Notes: generated from the sequence alone by a model not told the origin. A DNA stretch of 64,000 nucleotides from an uncultured Bacteroides sp. (GCF_963666545.1 NZ_OY762899.1:2232001-2296000), one strand, 5' to 3'. Counted from the first letter of the stretch, positions 17,360-27,687 are shown. Translations and numbers: made by a program.

Positions 17360-18783
17360 TTACTCTGCCTTTTTTTCTAAATCAGCACCAATATAATAGC
17401 CTAAATGAGTCGGTTGATTATATCCCATATTCTGCATTGCTTGTCCCATATCATATGTGTGATCCTCCATAAGATGCACAAATCGATGTTCAGTAGGATG
17501 ATTGGTAGACATGATATAAATAGCCGTGTTATCAGAACTTCTGTATATAACTTCTTCACGATAATCACCTAAGAAATCACCATAAAAACAAGGATTGGCC
17601 TTCGTGCTATTGTTTGATTTCACTCCATCCCCATAATAAGAGAAAGTGATGACTCGAGTCCAATTCTTATTGAAACCTGGAGCCCAAGGAGCCGAAGGTT
17701 CATAACTTTGAATCATTATATCGTCTAGCATCTGCCGCGTTAGCGAACCTGTCCAAAATATCGCATTATTGTAACTATTGCCCCCACCCTTATATGTAGG
17801 CAAAACGGTATTCACTAATTGCCCTGTTTTGCAACTATATATGCCAGTTCCTAAAGACGACCAGTACTCGCATCCGGGACTCGTAGAGCAGACATCCGCT
17901 ACTAGGCACCGGCCAACATCTCCGCTCTTTCCAGCTCCGTGTCCAAACTGAAGTGTTCCCGAAGCCGCATCCATCATCGCACATCCATAATTGTATCCAC
18001 TTGTCGTATAGACGTTTTCTTCCTCATAAGACGCTACAATCTGAAGGCCGCTTCTATTGGGATCAAATTTACCCACATGAAGCGCATCACCATGTCCGTT
18101 TCCGTTGCAATAAAGCCCGGTACCGGTATGGCTTATGGCAGCGGCACCATATAAAATTTCATCGTATCCATCTCCATTAAGATCGGCTACGCGAAAACTG
18201 TGAGATCCCATCCCTATATATGAAGCACAGCCTTCATTCTTTGTATCAAACTTCCATTTGTTCTTCAACTCATTACCTTTTAGATCTAATGCCCACACTT
18301 GCCAATTCTTATAAATACCTCTGGATATAATTAAACTGGGATTGTTTGTTCTCACTCCATCCTTCGGAATACCATCCAGATAAGCTACACCAATAAAGAA
18401 ACGATCCATGCGGTTTCCATAGTCATCTCCCCAGTATTGAAACCAATATTTAGCTCGTTCATAATTCGTACCTTCCCCACCGCGAGGAATATTATTGGTA
18501 CGTGATATCTCGGCTCCACTACTACCCTTGCAGATAGAAATATATTCAGGACCATCGAAAATTAATCCTGCGGTAGAATAGAGTGATTTCCCCGAGTACC
18601 AGCCCTTACCGTCAGCATCTCTTTGTCTGTAATCGTTTACCTTACCGTTACTGTCAGTAATTTGTTTCCCAGTGCCAAATCGCGTTCCTTCTGATGAACG
18701 GAATGCTATTTCACACTTTCCATCGCCATCAAAGTCGTAAACGATAAAAGAAGTATAATGCGAACCAGATCGAATATTAATAC
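17360..18783 (-). pseudogene. PL11 rhamnogalacturonan lyase lipoprotein, 3' part (gene split by IS4-type element)
   Basis: The frame stays open from the IS junction at 18783 to the stop at 17360. The ATG at 18409 is only an internal Met. Just inside the junction the protein reads DIGINIRSGSHYTSF and FIVYDFDGDG, then RGGEGTNYERAKYWFQ, which lines up with the intact PL11 next door. Later calcium motifs (DLNGDGYDEILYGAA) and the PL11 C-terminus (NMGYNQPTHLGYY) are present. The piece has no start or signal sequence of its own, so it is unlikely to be translated as an enzyme. Confidence 0.92.
18774..18783. repeat. Target-site duplication, left copy (ATATTAATAC)
   Basis: The 10 bases ATATTAATAC abut the left end of the element and recur at 20248-20257 against its right end. 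A 10-bp duplication fits IS4-family insertion. Confidence 0.9.
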
Positions 18784-20247
18784 CAATGTCGTTTAGTTAA
18801 GGAGAAATATTAGTAACCCACATAACAAAGTTCTTTGACATTTTGGAATTAGCTATAAAAGCTTTAAATTTGCAGTATAAATAAAGGGGGTTTCCCTTTT
18901 TCAAAAGCGAGCGAATATAGAGAGGAATTATTAACGAAAATATCAGGATTAATTGATGAAGAATCATTTGTCAGCCGTTCCAAAGACGGCTCGGAGGGGC
19001 AATTCACAAGGGAAAGGAAATTACCATTCAAATCACTGATAGTCATGTTGCTACGAGGGGTTAAATCTTCTCTTCAGCGAGAGTTGGATTCGTTTTTCAA
19101 GTCAGTTTTGACGACCGATTATAATATTCGCTCTCTCACCAAAGGCGCCTTAAGTCAGTCCCGTCAGAAATTAAAGCCGGAGGCTTTTAAAGAAATCAAT
19201 GAAAATGCCTGTTCCAGTTTTTATGGGGGAGCTCCCTATCATCAATGGGAGGGTCATCGGTTATTATCCGTAGATGGCAGTCGTTTGCATTTGCCCAATC
19301 ATCCAAGTATAAAGGCGGAGTTCGGCGAATCTATGGTTGGGCGTAATGGCTCCAAGCCGGTATCAATGGCCTTGATTTCTCTTCTTTATGATCCGTTAAA
19401 CATGCTAACGCTAGATTCTCAAATCGGGGCCTGGAGTGAAAGTGAGCAATCTCTTTTACTCAAGCACTTGGATACATTGCAGGCAGGTGATTTATTGTTG
19501 GCGGATCGAGGTTATCCAAGCATTTATCTGTTTTATTTATTGAGAGAAAAAGGAGTTGATTTTTGTTTCCGGATGAAAGAAAACTGGTGGCTTCCGGTAA
19601 GGAGTTTTCAGCAGAGCGGACTAAAGGAAATGATCGTGGAACTCTCTTTGCCCAAAAAAGACTATGAAAAATTTTCCGGCCAGAATATGGCACAACAAGC
19701 CCCCATCAGTTGTCGATTGACTTTGATAGAACTGGGAAATGGTGACAAAGAGGTTTTATGCACATCCTTAACCGATACAGAACGTTATCCTTATGAATTA
19801 TTTGCCTCCCTGTATCATTTACGTTGGGGTGAAGAGGAAGCCTATAAACTGTTGAAAGAGCGGTTGGATCTGGAAGATTTTTCAGGAAAAACAGCAAAAG
19901 CCGTCAAACAGGATTTTCATGCCAAAGTATTGATGATGACCCTCTGTGCGGCACTTTCTTTTCCAATAGAAGAAAAAGTAAGGCGGGAAAGCAAGCGGGA
20001 AGTCCTTGAGAAAAAACGTAAATATGAGAAAAAGCTCAATCGAACATCTGCATTAGCCATGTTTCACGACATTGCCATAGGTATATTCATCAAGAAAGAT
20101 ATAAAAAAGGCTCTGAAGGCTTTTGATCAATTGATGTGTAAAACCTGTGAAATCATCAGGCCGGACAGAGCTAATCCCAGAAATCAGAAAGTCAAACAAC
20201 CGTATTATATGAATAAGAAGAAGTTATAGCTTAACTAAACGACATTG
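18784..20247 (+). mobile_element. IS4-family-like insertion sequence, 1464 bp, inside a PL11 gene
   Basis: The ends are perfect 18-bp inverted repeats (CAATGTCGTTTAGTTAAG) at 18784-18801 and 20230-20247, flanked by 10-bp direct repeats. One DDE transposase fills the element. It is inserted in the lyase gene in opposite orientation to that gene. Perfect terminal and target repeats point to a recent insertion. Confidence 0.95.
18877..20229 (+). CDS. IS4-family DDE transposase
   Basis: The first ATG is at 19045 (394 residues), but the same frame is open 56 codons further up. It reads NKGGFPFSKA, then SEYREELLTKISGLIDEE, then RERKLPFKSLIVMLL, which looks like a genuine transposase N-terminus. 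Where a start would be expected (18877) the codon is ATA; no ATG, GTG or TTG is available. Catalytic motifs: D in LLSVDGSRLHLP, D in LLLADRGYPS, and the IS4 YREK signature Y-HLRW-GEEEAYKLLK with the catalytic Glu. Full length would be about 450 residues. It may use ATA/ATT, start late at 19045, or be impaired by a start-codon mutation. Confidence 0.88.
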   Translation: MNKGGFPFSKASEYREELLTKISGLIDEESFVSRSKDGSEGQFTRERKLPFKSLIVMLLRGVKSSLQRELDSFFKSVLTTDYNIRSLTKGALSQSRQKLKPEAFKEINENACSSFYGGAPYHQWEGHRLLSVDGSRLHLPNHPSIKAEFGESMVGRNGSKPVSMALISLLYDPLNMLTLDSQIGAWSESEQSLLLKHLDTLQAGDLLLADRGYPSIYLFYLLREKGVDFCFRMKENWWLPVRSFQQSGLKEMIVELSLPKKDYEKFSGQNMAQQAPISCRLTLIELGNGDKEVLCTSLTDTERYPYELFASLYHLRWGEEEAYKLLKERLDLEDFSGKTAKAVKQDFHAKVLMMTLCAALSFPIEEKVRRESKREVLEKKRKYEKKLNRTSALAMFHDIAIGIFIKKDIKKALKAFDQLMCKTCEIIRPDRANPRNQKVKQPYYMNKKKL

Positions 20248-20257
20248 ATATTAATAC
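20248..20257. repeat. Target-site duplication, right copy (ATATTAATAC)
   Basis: Identical to 18774-18783. Joining the gene across a single copy restores the reading frame. Confidence 0.9.
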
Positions 20258-20909
20258 CCATATCTATTTGCCAAAGGAATGTTCCATCAATTTTATAAGC
20301 TTCCAACAGTGTTGTTCCATCGTGCCAACCACCTTGATTGGCACCATCGTAAGGTTGCCGCTTCAGTACAATTTCCATCTCACCATCGCCGTCCAAGTCT
20401 CCAACCTGTGCGTCATTGGCTTCATAGGTAAGTGCCGCATTAGGCACACCCGAGTTTAAGATTATCTTTCTGAAAAAGGTTTTAGCCATTTCCGAGGTAA
20501 AGCTGTATTTGCAAAGTGTTTGGCTACTACCAGTCAGTGTTACACGATAAACATTTTCCACTGCAGCATTAATGTTCGCATCTGCCCAACAAGTTGTATT
20601 CTTTATTGAGTCCACATTTAGTTTCTTTTCACTCTCTCCATTCTCGCTTTTATAAATGTCAAAAGCAACACTCGAAGGGTCTGTTCCCAGAAGCCTCCAA
20701 CTCACTAACGCATGAGAATAGCCGGATGTGTGTCCCTTGGTTTTATTCGGATTGGCATCATAGCTTACCCACATACCGCGGTTCCAAGCAGCAATTTTGC
20801 CAACGGTGGGGTTTTCAGGAGTAGTATCATCATTTTGTTGCGGCATAGACTTATCAGAACAAGAAGTCACAGCAAACAAAAGTAATATTAACAATAACAG
20901 GTTTTTCAT
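20248..20909 (-). pseudogene. PL11 rhamnogalacturonan lyase lipoprotein, 5' part (gene split by IS4-type element)
   Basis: Starts with a lipoprotein signal, MKNLLLLILLLFAVTSC, with the lipobox Cys at residue 17, then an acidic/Asn-rich linker typical of surface-exposed Bacteroides lipoproteins. The PL11 N-terminal domain follows (NRGMWVSYDANP, SWRLLGTD) and the first calcium motif (VGDLDGDGEMEIVLK). The frame runs to QIDMGINI and then into IS sequence, stopping at 20235 after three foreign codons. Without the IS the gene would encode 691 residues. It is preceded by two SusCD pairs, so it was probably the surface endo-lyase feeding them. Confidence 0.92.
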
Positions 20910-21087
20910 ATAGATTGATTTAAGGTGTTCTACATAGTATTACTCTATATTATCTTAGATGTAATAAAATAGAGTAAGTTCATTAAAAAGAAAATATGAT
21001 TGTGCCAGACAATCATAAATAAGAATTTAAGCAAGGAGTTAGAATAAACCTACTCTAACTCCTTCTTCTGTTTATAGAAATATCAAA

Positions 21088-22806
21088 TTACTTCCAACCT
21101 GCATTCTGTGTCAAGTTAGGATTCTTCATCCTCTCAGATTGAGGAATAGGGAAAAGATACATTTTATCATCCCAAGAACGATTAACTACTTTTCGTGTAT
21201 AGGTAAAAGTCCCATCGGCATTTTTAGTAATTTCCATTTCAGTGATACTCTTCAGTTTATCCCCTTCTTTCCATCTTCTCACATCCCAGAAACGATGACC
21301 TTCAAATGCTAACTCAACCATTCGCTCATTTTCATACTTTTTCCAAAATGCATCGTTTGATAACCCCGTTGTTAACGCTGGGAGCTTTACATCTGAACGA
21401 TTACGAATCATATTCACCGCTTCGCGAGCCGACAAAGGAAATTCAGTAGAAATGGCATCCGCAGAACCCAAATACTTAAAAACAGCTTCAGCATAATTTA
21501 AATAGAACTCACCCAAACGATACGTAATCCACGTGTGCCGTTTCGTATTCTTTTTTGCTGCAGTAAGATTAACGGATGCGTCGCAATACTTCTTCAGGTA
21601 ATAACCGGTAGGAGTGGCACCTGATATCGGTGCTCCATTGGCACCACCAGAATATGTCTGAAGGGCAAGCGTGTTGTAAGTAGGCCATTTTGTATCACCA
21701 TTCTTAGCGACAGTTAATCCAAAGCGAGGATCACGCCCGGCATAAGGATCAGCAGCGTTGTAACCACTTCCTTCCTCATTCCACAACTTACCCGTTGCTT
21801 TCATCTCATAAGCGTCCACCAGCGTTTGCGTGGGGCAATTGCCCGATTTTCCTCCTTCCACACCAATAGGGAAATTATAGCCTTCCAATGTATTTGTTGC
21901 GTCGGGATACATGCGGCGCATAAAAATCATCTCATCCCTAGTCTTGTCAATTGACCAGTTATTTTCACCCCACAATTCCGAGTACTTACTTAGTGCCTTC
22001 TTGTATTTGGCACAAGAATCCAACACCGCTTTATTTGCCAAAGCAGCTTTATGCCAGAGCTCCGGTGAATTCGTCGTATTAAACAAGGGGCTTGCCATAT
22101 ACAATGCAGCACGGGCTTTCAATGCAATAACCGTCAATCTGTTGGCACGTGCAGTCTCAGGTGTGCTTAAGGCCCAAGAGCCCAAGTTACTATAATCTGG
22201 AATAATTTTGTTCATAATATCATCGCACTCTGTTTCAATAAAAGCAAAAACTTCTTTCGCAGAAGTGCGGGTCAAACTATTTACTTCAGCCGTTGTAGGC
22301 ACATGCTCCACCAAAGGAACATCACCGTATTGACGCACCAAGTTGAAATAGAAATAAGCCCTTAGAAAACGAGCCTCATGCGTATAATTCTTATAAGCAT
22401 ACATTTTAGCATCATAATCCTGATTCAATGCCAATTCAGAGAAAGTAAGTCCCTGAAAATCATCTAAGTAATGATTGCACATTTGAATAGCTGCATAACT
22501 ATTTGTCCACGTTTTTTCTTTGGCATTTGCCGGACTCCATGCCCCGTTGTAGAAATCACAGATATCATTTGATGTATAAGCATATTCAGCCTCATCACAT
22601 GCTGAAGCCAACATTCCACCAGAATAATCCTGACCAAAGTCGTAATCCAGTTTGGTATAAATGTTCGTTATCAATCCACTAACATTATCGTAGGAAAGTT
22701 CCATATAATCTTTCCCGTAATTGGCATATTCTTTATAGTCCATATCACCGCACGAAGCTAAGGCTACCGTGCAAGTGATACTGCTTACTATTGTCTTTAA
22801 TCTCAT
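21088..22806 (-). CDS. SusD-like starch/RG-I binding lipoprotein (pair 2)
   Basis: A 572-residue RagB/SusD family protein. The start MRLKTIVSSITCTVALASCGD has a lipobox with Cys at about 19. SusD hallmarks include the TPR-type helices around FLRAYFYFNLVRQYGDVPLV and the C-terminal end ELAFEGHRFWDVRRW then LFPIPQSERMKNPNLTQNAGW. It would form the lid over the SusC transporter encoded just upstream (29-nt gap) and bind oligosaccharide at the cell surface. It is followed by the interrupted PL11 lipoprotein gene, about 180 nt downstream. Confidence 0.95.
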   Translation of the reverse strand: MRLKTIVSSITCTVALASCGDMDYKEYANYGKDYMELSYDNVSGLITNIYTKLDYDFGQDYSGGMLASACDEAEYAYTSNDICDFYNGAWSPANAKEKTWTNSYAAIQMCNHYLDDFQGLTFSELALNQDYDAKMYAYKNYTHEARFLRAYFYFNLVRQYGDVPLVEHVPTTAEVNSLTRTSAKEVFAFIETECDDIMNKIIPDYSNLGSWALSTPETARANRLTVIALKARAALYMASPLFNTTNSPELWHKAALANKAVLDSCAKYKKALSKYSELWGENNWSIDKTRDEMIFMRRMYPDATNTLEGYNFPIGVEGGKSGNCPTQTLVDAYEMKATGKLWNEEGSGYNAADPYAGRDPRFGLTVAKNGDTKWPTYNTLALQTYSGGANGAPISGATPTGYYLKKYCDASVNLTAAKKNTKRHTWITYRLGEFYLNYAEAVFKYLGSADAISTEFPLSAREAVNMIRNRSDVKLPALTTGLSNDAFWKKYENERMVELAFEGHRFWDVRRWKEGDKLKSITEMEITKNADGTFTYTRKVVNRSWDDKMYLFPIPQSERMKNPNLTQNAGWK

Positions 22807-22834
22807 AATAGTTCAAATTAATTTGTTCAACGAA

Positions 22835-25693
22835 TTAAAACTCGACCGTTAATCCTGCCACGATGCTCCGTGTTAAAGGATTTGTCGCTCCGTAGGCTTC
22901 CGGATCCGCAATCTTGATGTGGTCGAAGCAGAGCAAATCAACACCTCTCAAATAGAGTTTCGCACCGTTCATGATCTTTGTCTTCTTGATCAACAATTGT
23001 GGCAGCTTGTAATAAAGTTCTACCGAACGTAGCTTCAAAAACGAACGATCTTCCAACCAAACCGTATTAGTTTGGAGGTTATTACCGTTGCTTTGAGAAG
23101 TTAAACGGGGGTACTTAGCATTTTGATTTTCTTCCGTCCAGCGATTGTCATAATAGTGTTGAGAAATGGTCGTATTATTCACCAAAGGCCAATAGACACT
23201 CTTTGTATTTAAAACAGCAGAGTAGTTTCCTGTTCCCTGGAACATGGCATCGAAGCCTAGTCCTTTCCATTCAGCGCCCAAATGGAACGAGTAATAAATT
23301 TCAGGAGCAGTTGTACTATAACCCAAATCACACATATCATTCTCATCGATCTTGCTGTCACCATTTACATCCTTATATTTGATGTCACCAGGCTTCACCT
23401 CTCCAAATTTTTGAGCCGGACTAGCGTCAATATCCGCTTGATCTTTAAAGAATCCAAGAGCTTGCAAGCCATATACTTGCTTTAAAGGATTCCCGGTTTG
23501 TACTAAATTCGAATACATACGGGGTTCCTCCATCATATCTATAATCTTGTTTTTAGCCAAAGTGAAATTGGCGCCGAGATTAAATGTCACCTCACCGATG
23601 CTCTCTGTGTAATCTGCACCAATCTCAAATCCCCAACTATCCACAATGCCACCGTTTTCAAACGGAGCCGTAAATCCCAACACTGAAGAATACTGACCAC
23701 TAGAAGAAAGCCAAATATCACTCCTACGTTGATAATAGCCATCTACAGTTAAATTCAGCCCATGAAACAATGTAGCATCCAAACCTACATTGTATTTGTA
23801 AGCCTTTTCATGAGTAGAGTTTAGTGAAGCCAAGCGCCCTAATGTCCAACTGCTTGTCCCTACAGAATAACCGGTATCGAACGGATAATAAGAACCTCCC
23901 GTATAAACTTGTTCCCAATAACCTTCTTGATCCGTATCATCACTAATCGGAAGTCTGTCTGCATTGATAACCCCAAAAGAAGCTCTTAGCTTCAAGAAAT
24001 CAACAAAAGAGACATTCTTCATAAAATTCTCTTTTGACAATACCCAAGCTGCGGAAATTGTTGGAGAAAAAGCCCATTTATGCCCTGGAGCAAGCTTGTT
24101 CGACTCTGAAGCCACAAGAGTTAGATCAGCAAAATAGCGCCCATTATATCCATAATGAGTATAAAAAGAAGCATTTTGACGATACCATACATGATTCAAT
24201 CCTTTTGTATTTCTATATTCATAGTCCCACTTTAATTGAGAATAGATACTATGGAGTCCAAATGCACGATTATAGTCCAGACTTCCTGCGAAATTAAAGA
24301 CTCTATTCCATCCGATTACATCAGCATCTGTTCCCAGTCCGCTATCCGTACCGCCGGTATAATGCTGTGTAGTGATCGGTTCGCCATCCGACCATGTAGT
24401 AGCAGCATCACTTCCATATACAAATGTCTTGGAATGATTTTCCCAGTAATTAGCAATATCATCATAAGCCAAAAGCACATTAGCTCCTAATCCCGGCAAG
24501 ATGGAAGATAAATCTTGCGACAAAGTCATGTCAGCGTAAAGTGAATAATTGTGCGCTTTTGAATACGAAGCCGCCTGCGACATGGCCACCGGGTTGCTCG
24601 TTCCTGCCCAAGTGGCGTTACCTCCCCAAGTACCGTCCGCTAATTTATCAGGGAAAGCAGCAGAGGGAAGAGTATATATCATGTTCCATAAATCTGCGCC
24701 AACATGGTCTGTCGTATTTGCGCCAGGAGCTCTCGACTCGCTTAACGTCCCTGACAAATTTAGCTTTAATTTTGTTTTAGGACTCAAGTCAATATCCAAA
24801 TTCGTTCTAAGACTACCTTTAGAATACATGTCTTGAGTAGAATAACCATCGTTCATATTAGGTTTAGCAATAAATCCGCTGTTATTTGTCAAGTCTGCCA
24901 TAGCAAAATAACGGAATTTTGTGCCACCTCCGCGAAAGCTAACATTGTAGATATTTGAAGCACCCGTATCTTTAAATGTTTCTTTAGTCCAATCAATGTT
25001 CGGATAGAGATAAGGGTATTCTCCCGAACGGAAAGCATTTAATTCATCATTAGAATAACGAACTGCTTGCCCATCATTTGTTAATGCTTCATTCATCGCA
25101 TTACCGTACGTAGCTGCATCTACAAATTTAGGGCGGCGTGCCTGCCAATTAATAGCATGGTCGTAGGAAATCTTCACCTCTTTAGTATTATACTTCCCTC
25201 GTTTCGTTACCACATTAATAACTCCATTGATACCTTTGTATCCATAAAGCGCCACCGCTGCCGCATCTTTCAATATCGTAACAGATTCTACTTCTGCTGG
25301 AGTTATATAATTCAAATCACGTTCTATTCCATCCACTAATACTAATGGACTACTAGTTGATAAACTTTGCAACCCACGAATATAAAAGGTAGATTCTTGT
25401 GTAGTGTAAGTGCCAGAGCCTTCCAGAGTTGTCAAGCCTAAACCATAACCAAAGAGTGAATTGGCCACACTCTTTGCTCCTCGCTTATTAAAATCCTCAC
25501 TATAGACAGTAGAAGTCGAGGCTGTCGATTCTTCCAGACGTTGCGTGGCATTATAACCAATATGGACAGCCTGGTTCACAAACCTTTTTGGCTTGCCTAT
25601 AATACTATCATTAGGTTCCTGCGAGAATCCTTGCAAGCTAACGCAAGCAAGAAGTAGCGGAATGATTACTTTATTTTTCTTCATATTATTCAA
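22835..25693 (-). CDS. SusC-like TonB-dependent transporter (pair 2), short N-terminus
   Basis: A 952-residue outer-membrane barrel with a signal peptide (MKKNKVIIPLLLACVSLQGFS; the Met at 25684 may be the true start). The plug domain is clear: STFYIRGLQSLSTSSPLVLVDG and VTILKDAAAVALYGYKGINGVI. Unlike most SusC proteins it lacks the N-terminal carboxypeptidase-regulatory-like domain: only about 45 residues separate the signal peptide from the plug. The C-terminus ends with the barrel strand RSIVAGLTVEF. It would import oligosaccharide, presumably from pectin, with its SusD partner. It lies 23 nt downstream of the first SusD, suggesting one four-gene SusCDCD transcript. Confidence 0.94.
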   Translation of the reverse strand: MNNMKKNKVIIPLLLACVSLQGFSQEPNDSIIGKPKRFVNQAVHIGYNATQRLEESTASTSTVYSEDFNKRGAKSVANSLFGYGLGLTTLEGSGTYTTQESTFYIRGLQSLSTSSPLVLVDGIERDLNYITPAEVESVTILKDAAAVALYGYKGINGVINVVTKRGKYNTKEVKISYDHAINWQARRPKFVDAATYGNAMNEALTNDGQAVRYSNDELNAFRSGEYPYLYPNIDWTKETFKDTGASNIYNVSFRGGGTKFRYFAMADLTNNSGFIAKPNMNDGYSTQDMYSKGSLRTNLDIDLSPKTKLKLNLSGTLSESRAPGANTTDHVGADLWNMIYTLPSAAFPDKLADGTWGGNATWAGTSNPVAMSQAASYSKAHNYSLYADMTLSQDLSSILPGLGANVLLAYDDIANYWENHSKTFVYGSDAATTWSDGEPITTQHYTGGTDSGLGTDADVIGWNRVFNFAGSLDYNRAFGLHSIYSQLKWDYEYRNTKGLNHVWYRQNASFYTHYGYNGRYFADLTLVASESNKLAPGHKWAFSPTISAAWVLSKENFMKNVSFVDFLKLRASFGVINADRLPISDDTDQEGYWEQVYTGGSYYPFDTGYSVGTSSWTLGRLASLNSTHEKAYKYNVGLDATLFHGLNLTVDGYYQRRSDIWLSSSGQYSSVLGFTAPFENGGIVDSWGFEIGADYTESIGEVTFNLGANFTLAKNKIIDMMEEPRMYSNLVQTGNPLKQVYGLQALGFFKDQADIDASPAQKFGEVKPGDIKYKDVNGDSKIDENDMCDLGYSTTAPEIYYSFHLGAEWKGLGFDAMFQGTGNYSAVLNTKSVYWPLVNNTTISQHYYDNRWTEENQNAKYPRLTSQSNGNNLQTNTVWLEDRSFLKLRSVELYYKLPQLLIKKTKIMNGAKLYLRGVDLLCFDHIKIADPEAYGATNPLTRSIVAGLTVEF

Positions 25694-25716
25694 TTTACTA
25701 GAGTATTAGTTTAACA

Positions 25717-27687
25717 TCACCACCCCGGATTCTGAACAAGTCCATATCCTTTATTGACTTCTGTCAATGGGAATGGAGACAAGTACCATTTAGCATTAAA
25801 ACCATTTGTCCACCAAACGCGTGTAGGCGCAGATATCTCAAATCGTTCATAATCGAAATGAGTTGGCATCAGTGCTCCTTTCGTCCTATCTCCACTATAC
25901 CAAGCCGTTTTTATCCGGTTCCCTGCCGCATCAAGACGATAAATGCGAAGTCCGTGCAATTGTTTCTCAAAACGATCTTTCATCTTGTAACGAATCATAT
26001 CAAAGAAACGGCAATCTTCCATACCCAGTTCGCAGACACGTTCACGAAGAATTTCCTGAAGCAACGCCTCCTTGTTTGTCGCCAGATTCTTTTCCGGGTT
26101 ACACTCTGCAAGCCCTTTTAAGCCAACACGTGAACGAACGATATTCACTTGTTTAATCGCATTTGGCAAATCGCCCGTTTGCAATAAAGTCTCCGCATAC
26201 GTCAGGTAAATTTCGGAAAGACGTAAGTAAGGCCATTCGGTATATTGACGAAGCATGTCATTTCCCATCAGGAACTTGATAGGAGCATACCCCGTACCAT
26301 AAGCACCACTTTGCGTCTCAGGCTTAAGTTCAGCATCCGTGCCGCCAACCCAAAGTTCAAAGCTCTGCCCACTCATATTTCCGGAAGTCCAATCCAAAGT
26401 CTTCTGTTGTCCATTTACAATGGACTCTTCATAAAGCCGGGGATCGCGTGTCAGTACGATATTGCCTTTGGCGACTGTTCCTGTTAAAAACATTCCATCG
26501 AGCTTGCCTTCATTTTGAGTTTTTTCCCAATCGAAAGGAGTACCATCCGCCCACGGAAACATCTCTACATACTCTTGAGTCGGACAATAGCTGCTTCGTT
26601 GCACACCCATTAGAGGATCGCTCCATTGATGCCAACTATAATAACCAGATTTAAACGCATCCGTTGTCGTCACACTTACTCTTAGCAGAATTTCACTACT
26701 ATTCATAGTAGCATAACCTTTACGGTAAGCCAACCGATAATCTTGAGGACGCGTGCCCGTGGCTTGCACCAATTGGTAATGGCCATTCTTTGCCAATTCT
26801 TGAAAGAAATCAGCACAAGCTTTCTTACATTGATCCCAGAGTTCAGGCTTATAAGCACCGTACCAAACAGCCGGAATATTCGCTCCGTCCGGATGGTAAG
26901 GCTGTGTCGCATTAAATAAAGGAGAAGCGGCAAAGAGCAAGATGCGGCATTTCAAGGCCATGGCGGCCGCTTTCGTCCAGTGACCTTCTTCGTTGGACGC
27001 CTCACTTTCATCAATGTTCCAAACAAGGCTTGGAGCAGCTTCATCCAGCAACCCCACCATAAAATTCACGGTTTCTTCCACGCTCCCTCGAGGCATGGCA
27101 TAGGAATCATCCAGCCCACTAAAAGATTTCTTAATAATGGGAAGGCCACCGTAATGGCGGAAAGTATCGAAATAACGAGCCGCTATGATGCATTTGGTTT
27201 CCGCTTTCATCTTCGACTTTTCTTCATCTGATAGCCCGGGAACTCTATCCACGTTCTCCATCAACAGCCATCCCGCGCGAACAGCTTGCCATACCCTGTT
27301 TGTAATGTAGTGCCATTTCTCGGAATTTCTTCCATAATCCGAGGTATGAGTACCACCATAATACTCTCGATACATGGCACAGTTTGGCCAATTGGTCTGC
27401 CAACAGTCGGATAGCACTTCACATTTGCCCAGATAGGGACTGTTCACATCAGGAAAATCACCTGAACCGTTGTAATAAGGCAGTCCATAATATTGGTAAG
27501 AGTACAAACTCGTTAGATACTGGCGGGTATATTCCGCATTGTTAAAGACCGTATCTATCGTAACGGATCCACCGGGAGCCTTCTCCAGAAAGGAGTTACC
27601 GAACTTGACCTCATCCACGCAAGATATGAATGCGCTCAAGGTCATTCCGGCAACAACGGACATCATCCATTTATTTTTCATTTTCAT
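25717..27687 (-). CDS. SusD-like binding lipoprotein (pair 1)
   Basis: A 656-residue RagB/SusD family lipoprotein. The start MKMKNKWMMSVVAGMTLSAFISC has a lipobox with Cys at about 23. It shows the family helices (AARYFDTFRHYGGLPIIKK) and the C-terminal block RERVCELGMEDCRFFDMIRYK then SPFPLTEVNKGYGLVQNPGW. It is larger than the second SusD and may bind a longer or more branched ligand. It is encoded 19 nt after SusC pair 1 and is presumed to cap that transporter. Surface location is inferred from the lipobox and family. Confidence 0.95.
   Translation of the reverse strand: MKMKNKWMMSVVAGMTLSAFISCVDEVKFGNSFLEKAPGGSVTIDTVFNNAEYTRQYLTSLYSYQYYGLPYYNGSGDFPDVNSPYLGKCEVLSDCWQTNWPNCAMYREYYGGTHTSDYGRNSEKWHYITNRVWQAVRAGWLLMENVDRVPGLSDEEKSKMKAETKCIIAARYFDTFRHYGGLPIIKKSFSGLDDSYAMPRGSVEETVNFMVGLLDEAAPSLVWNIDESEASNEEGHWTKAAAMALKCRILLFAASPLFNATQPYHPDGANIPAVWYGAYKPELWDQCKKACADFFQELAKNGHYQLVQATGTRPQDYRLAYRKGYATMNSSEILLRVSVTTTDAFKSGYYSWHQWSDPLMGVQRSSYCPTQEYVEMFPWADGTPFDWEKTQNEGKLDGMFLTGTVAKGNIVLTRDPRLYEESIVNGQQKTLDWTSGNMSGQSFELWVGGTDAELKPETQSGAYGTGYAPIKFLMGNDMLRQYTEWPYLRLSEIYLTYAETLLQTGDLPNAIKQVNIVRSRVGLKGLAECNPEKNLATNKEALLQEILRERVCELGMEDCRFFDMIRYKMKDRFEKQLHGLRIYRLDAAGNRIKTAWYSGDRTKGALMPTHFDYERFEISAPTRVWWTNGFNAKWYLSPFPLTEVNKGYGLVQNPGW

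Noticed and set aside
18409-18409. Start codon of a short PL11-like protein at 18409
   Set aside because: The lyase frame continues unbroken upstream to the IS junction, so this Met is internal.
24034-24297. Frames of 60-95 codons on the strand opposite SusC/SusD genes
   Set aside because: They mirror strongly coding reading frames and show no domain or signal of their own.
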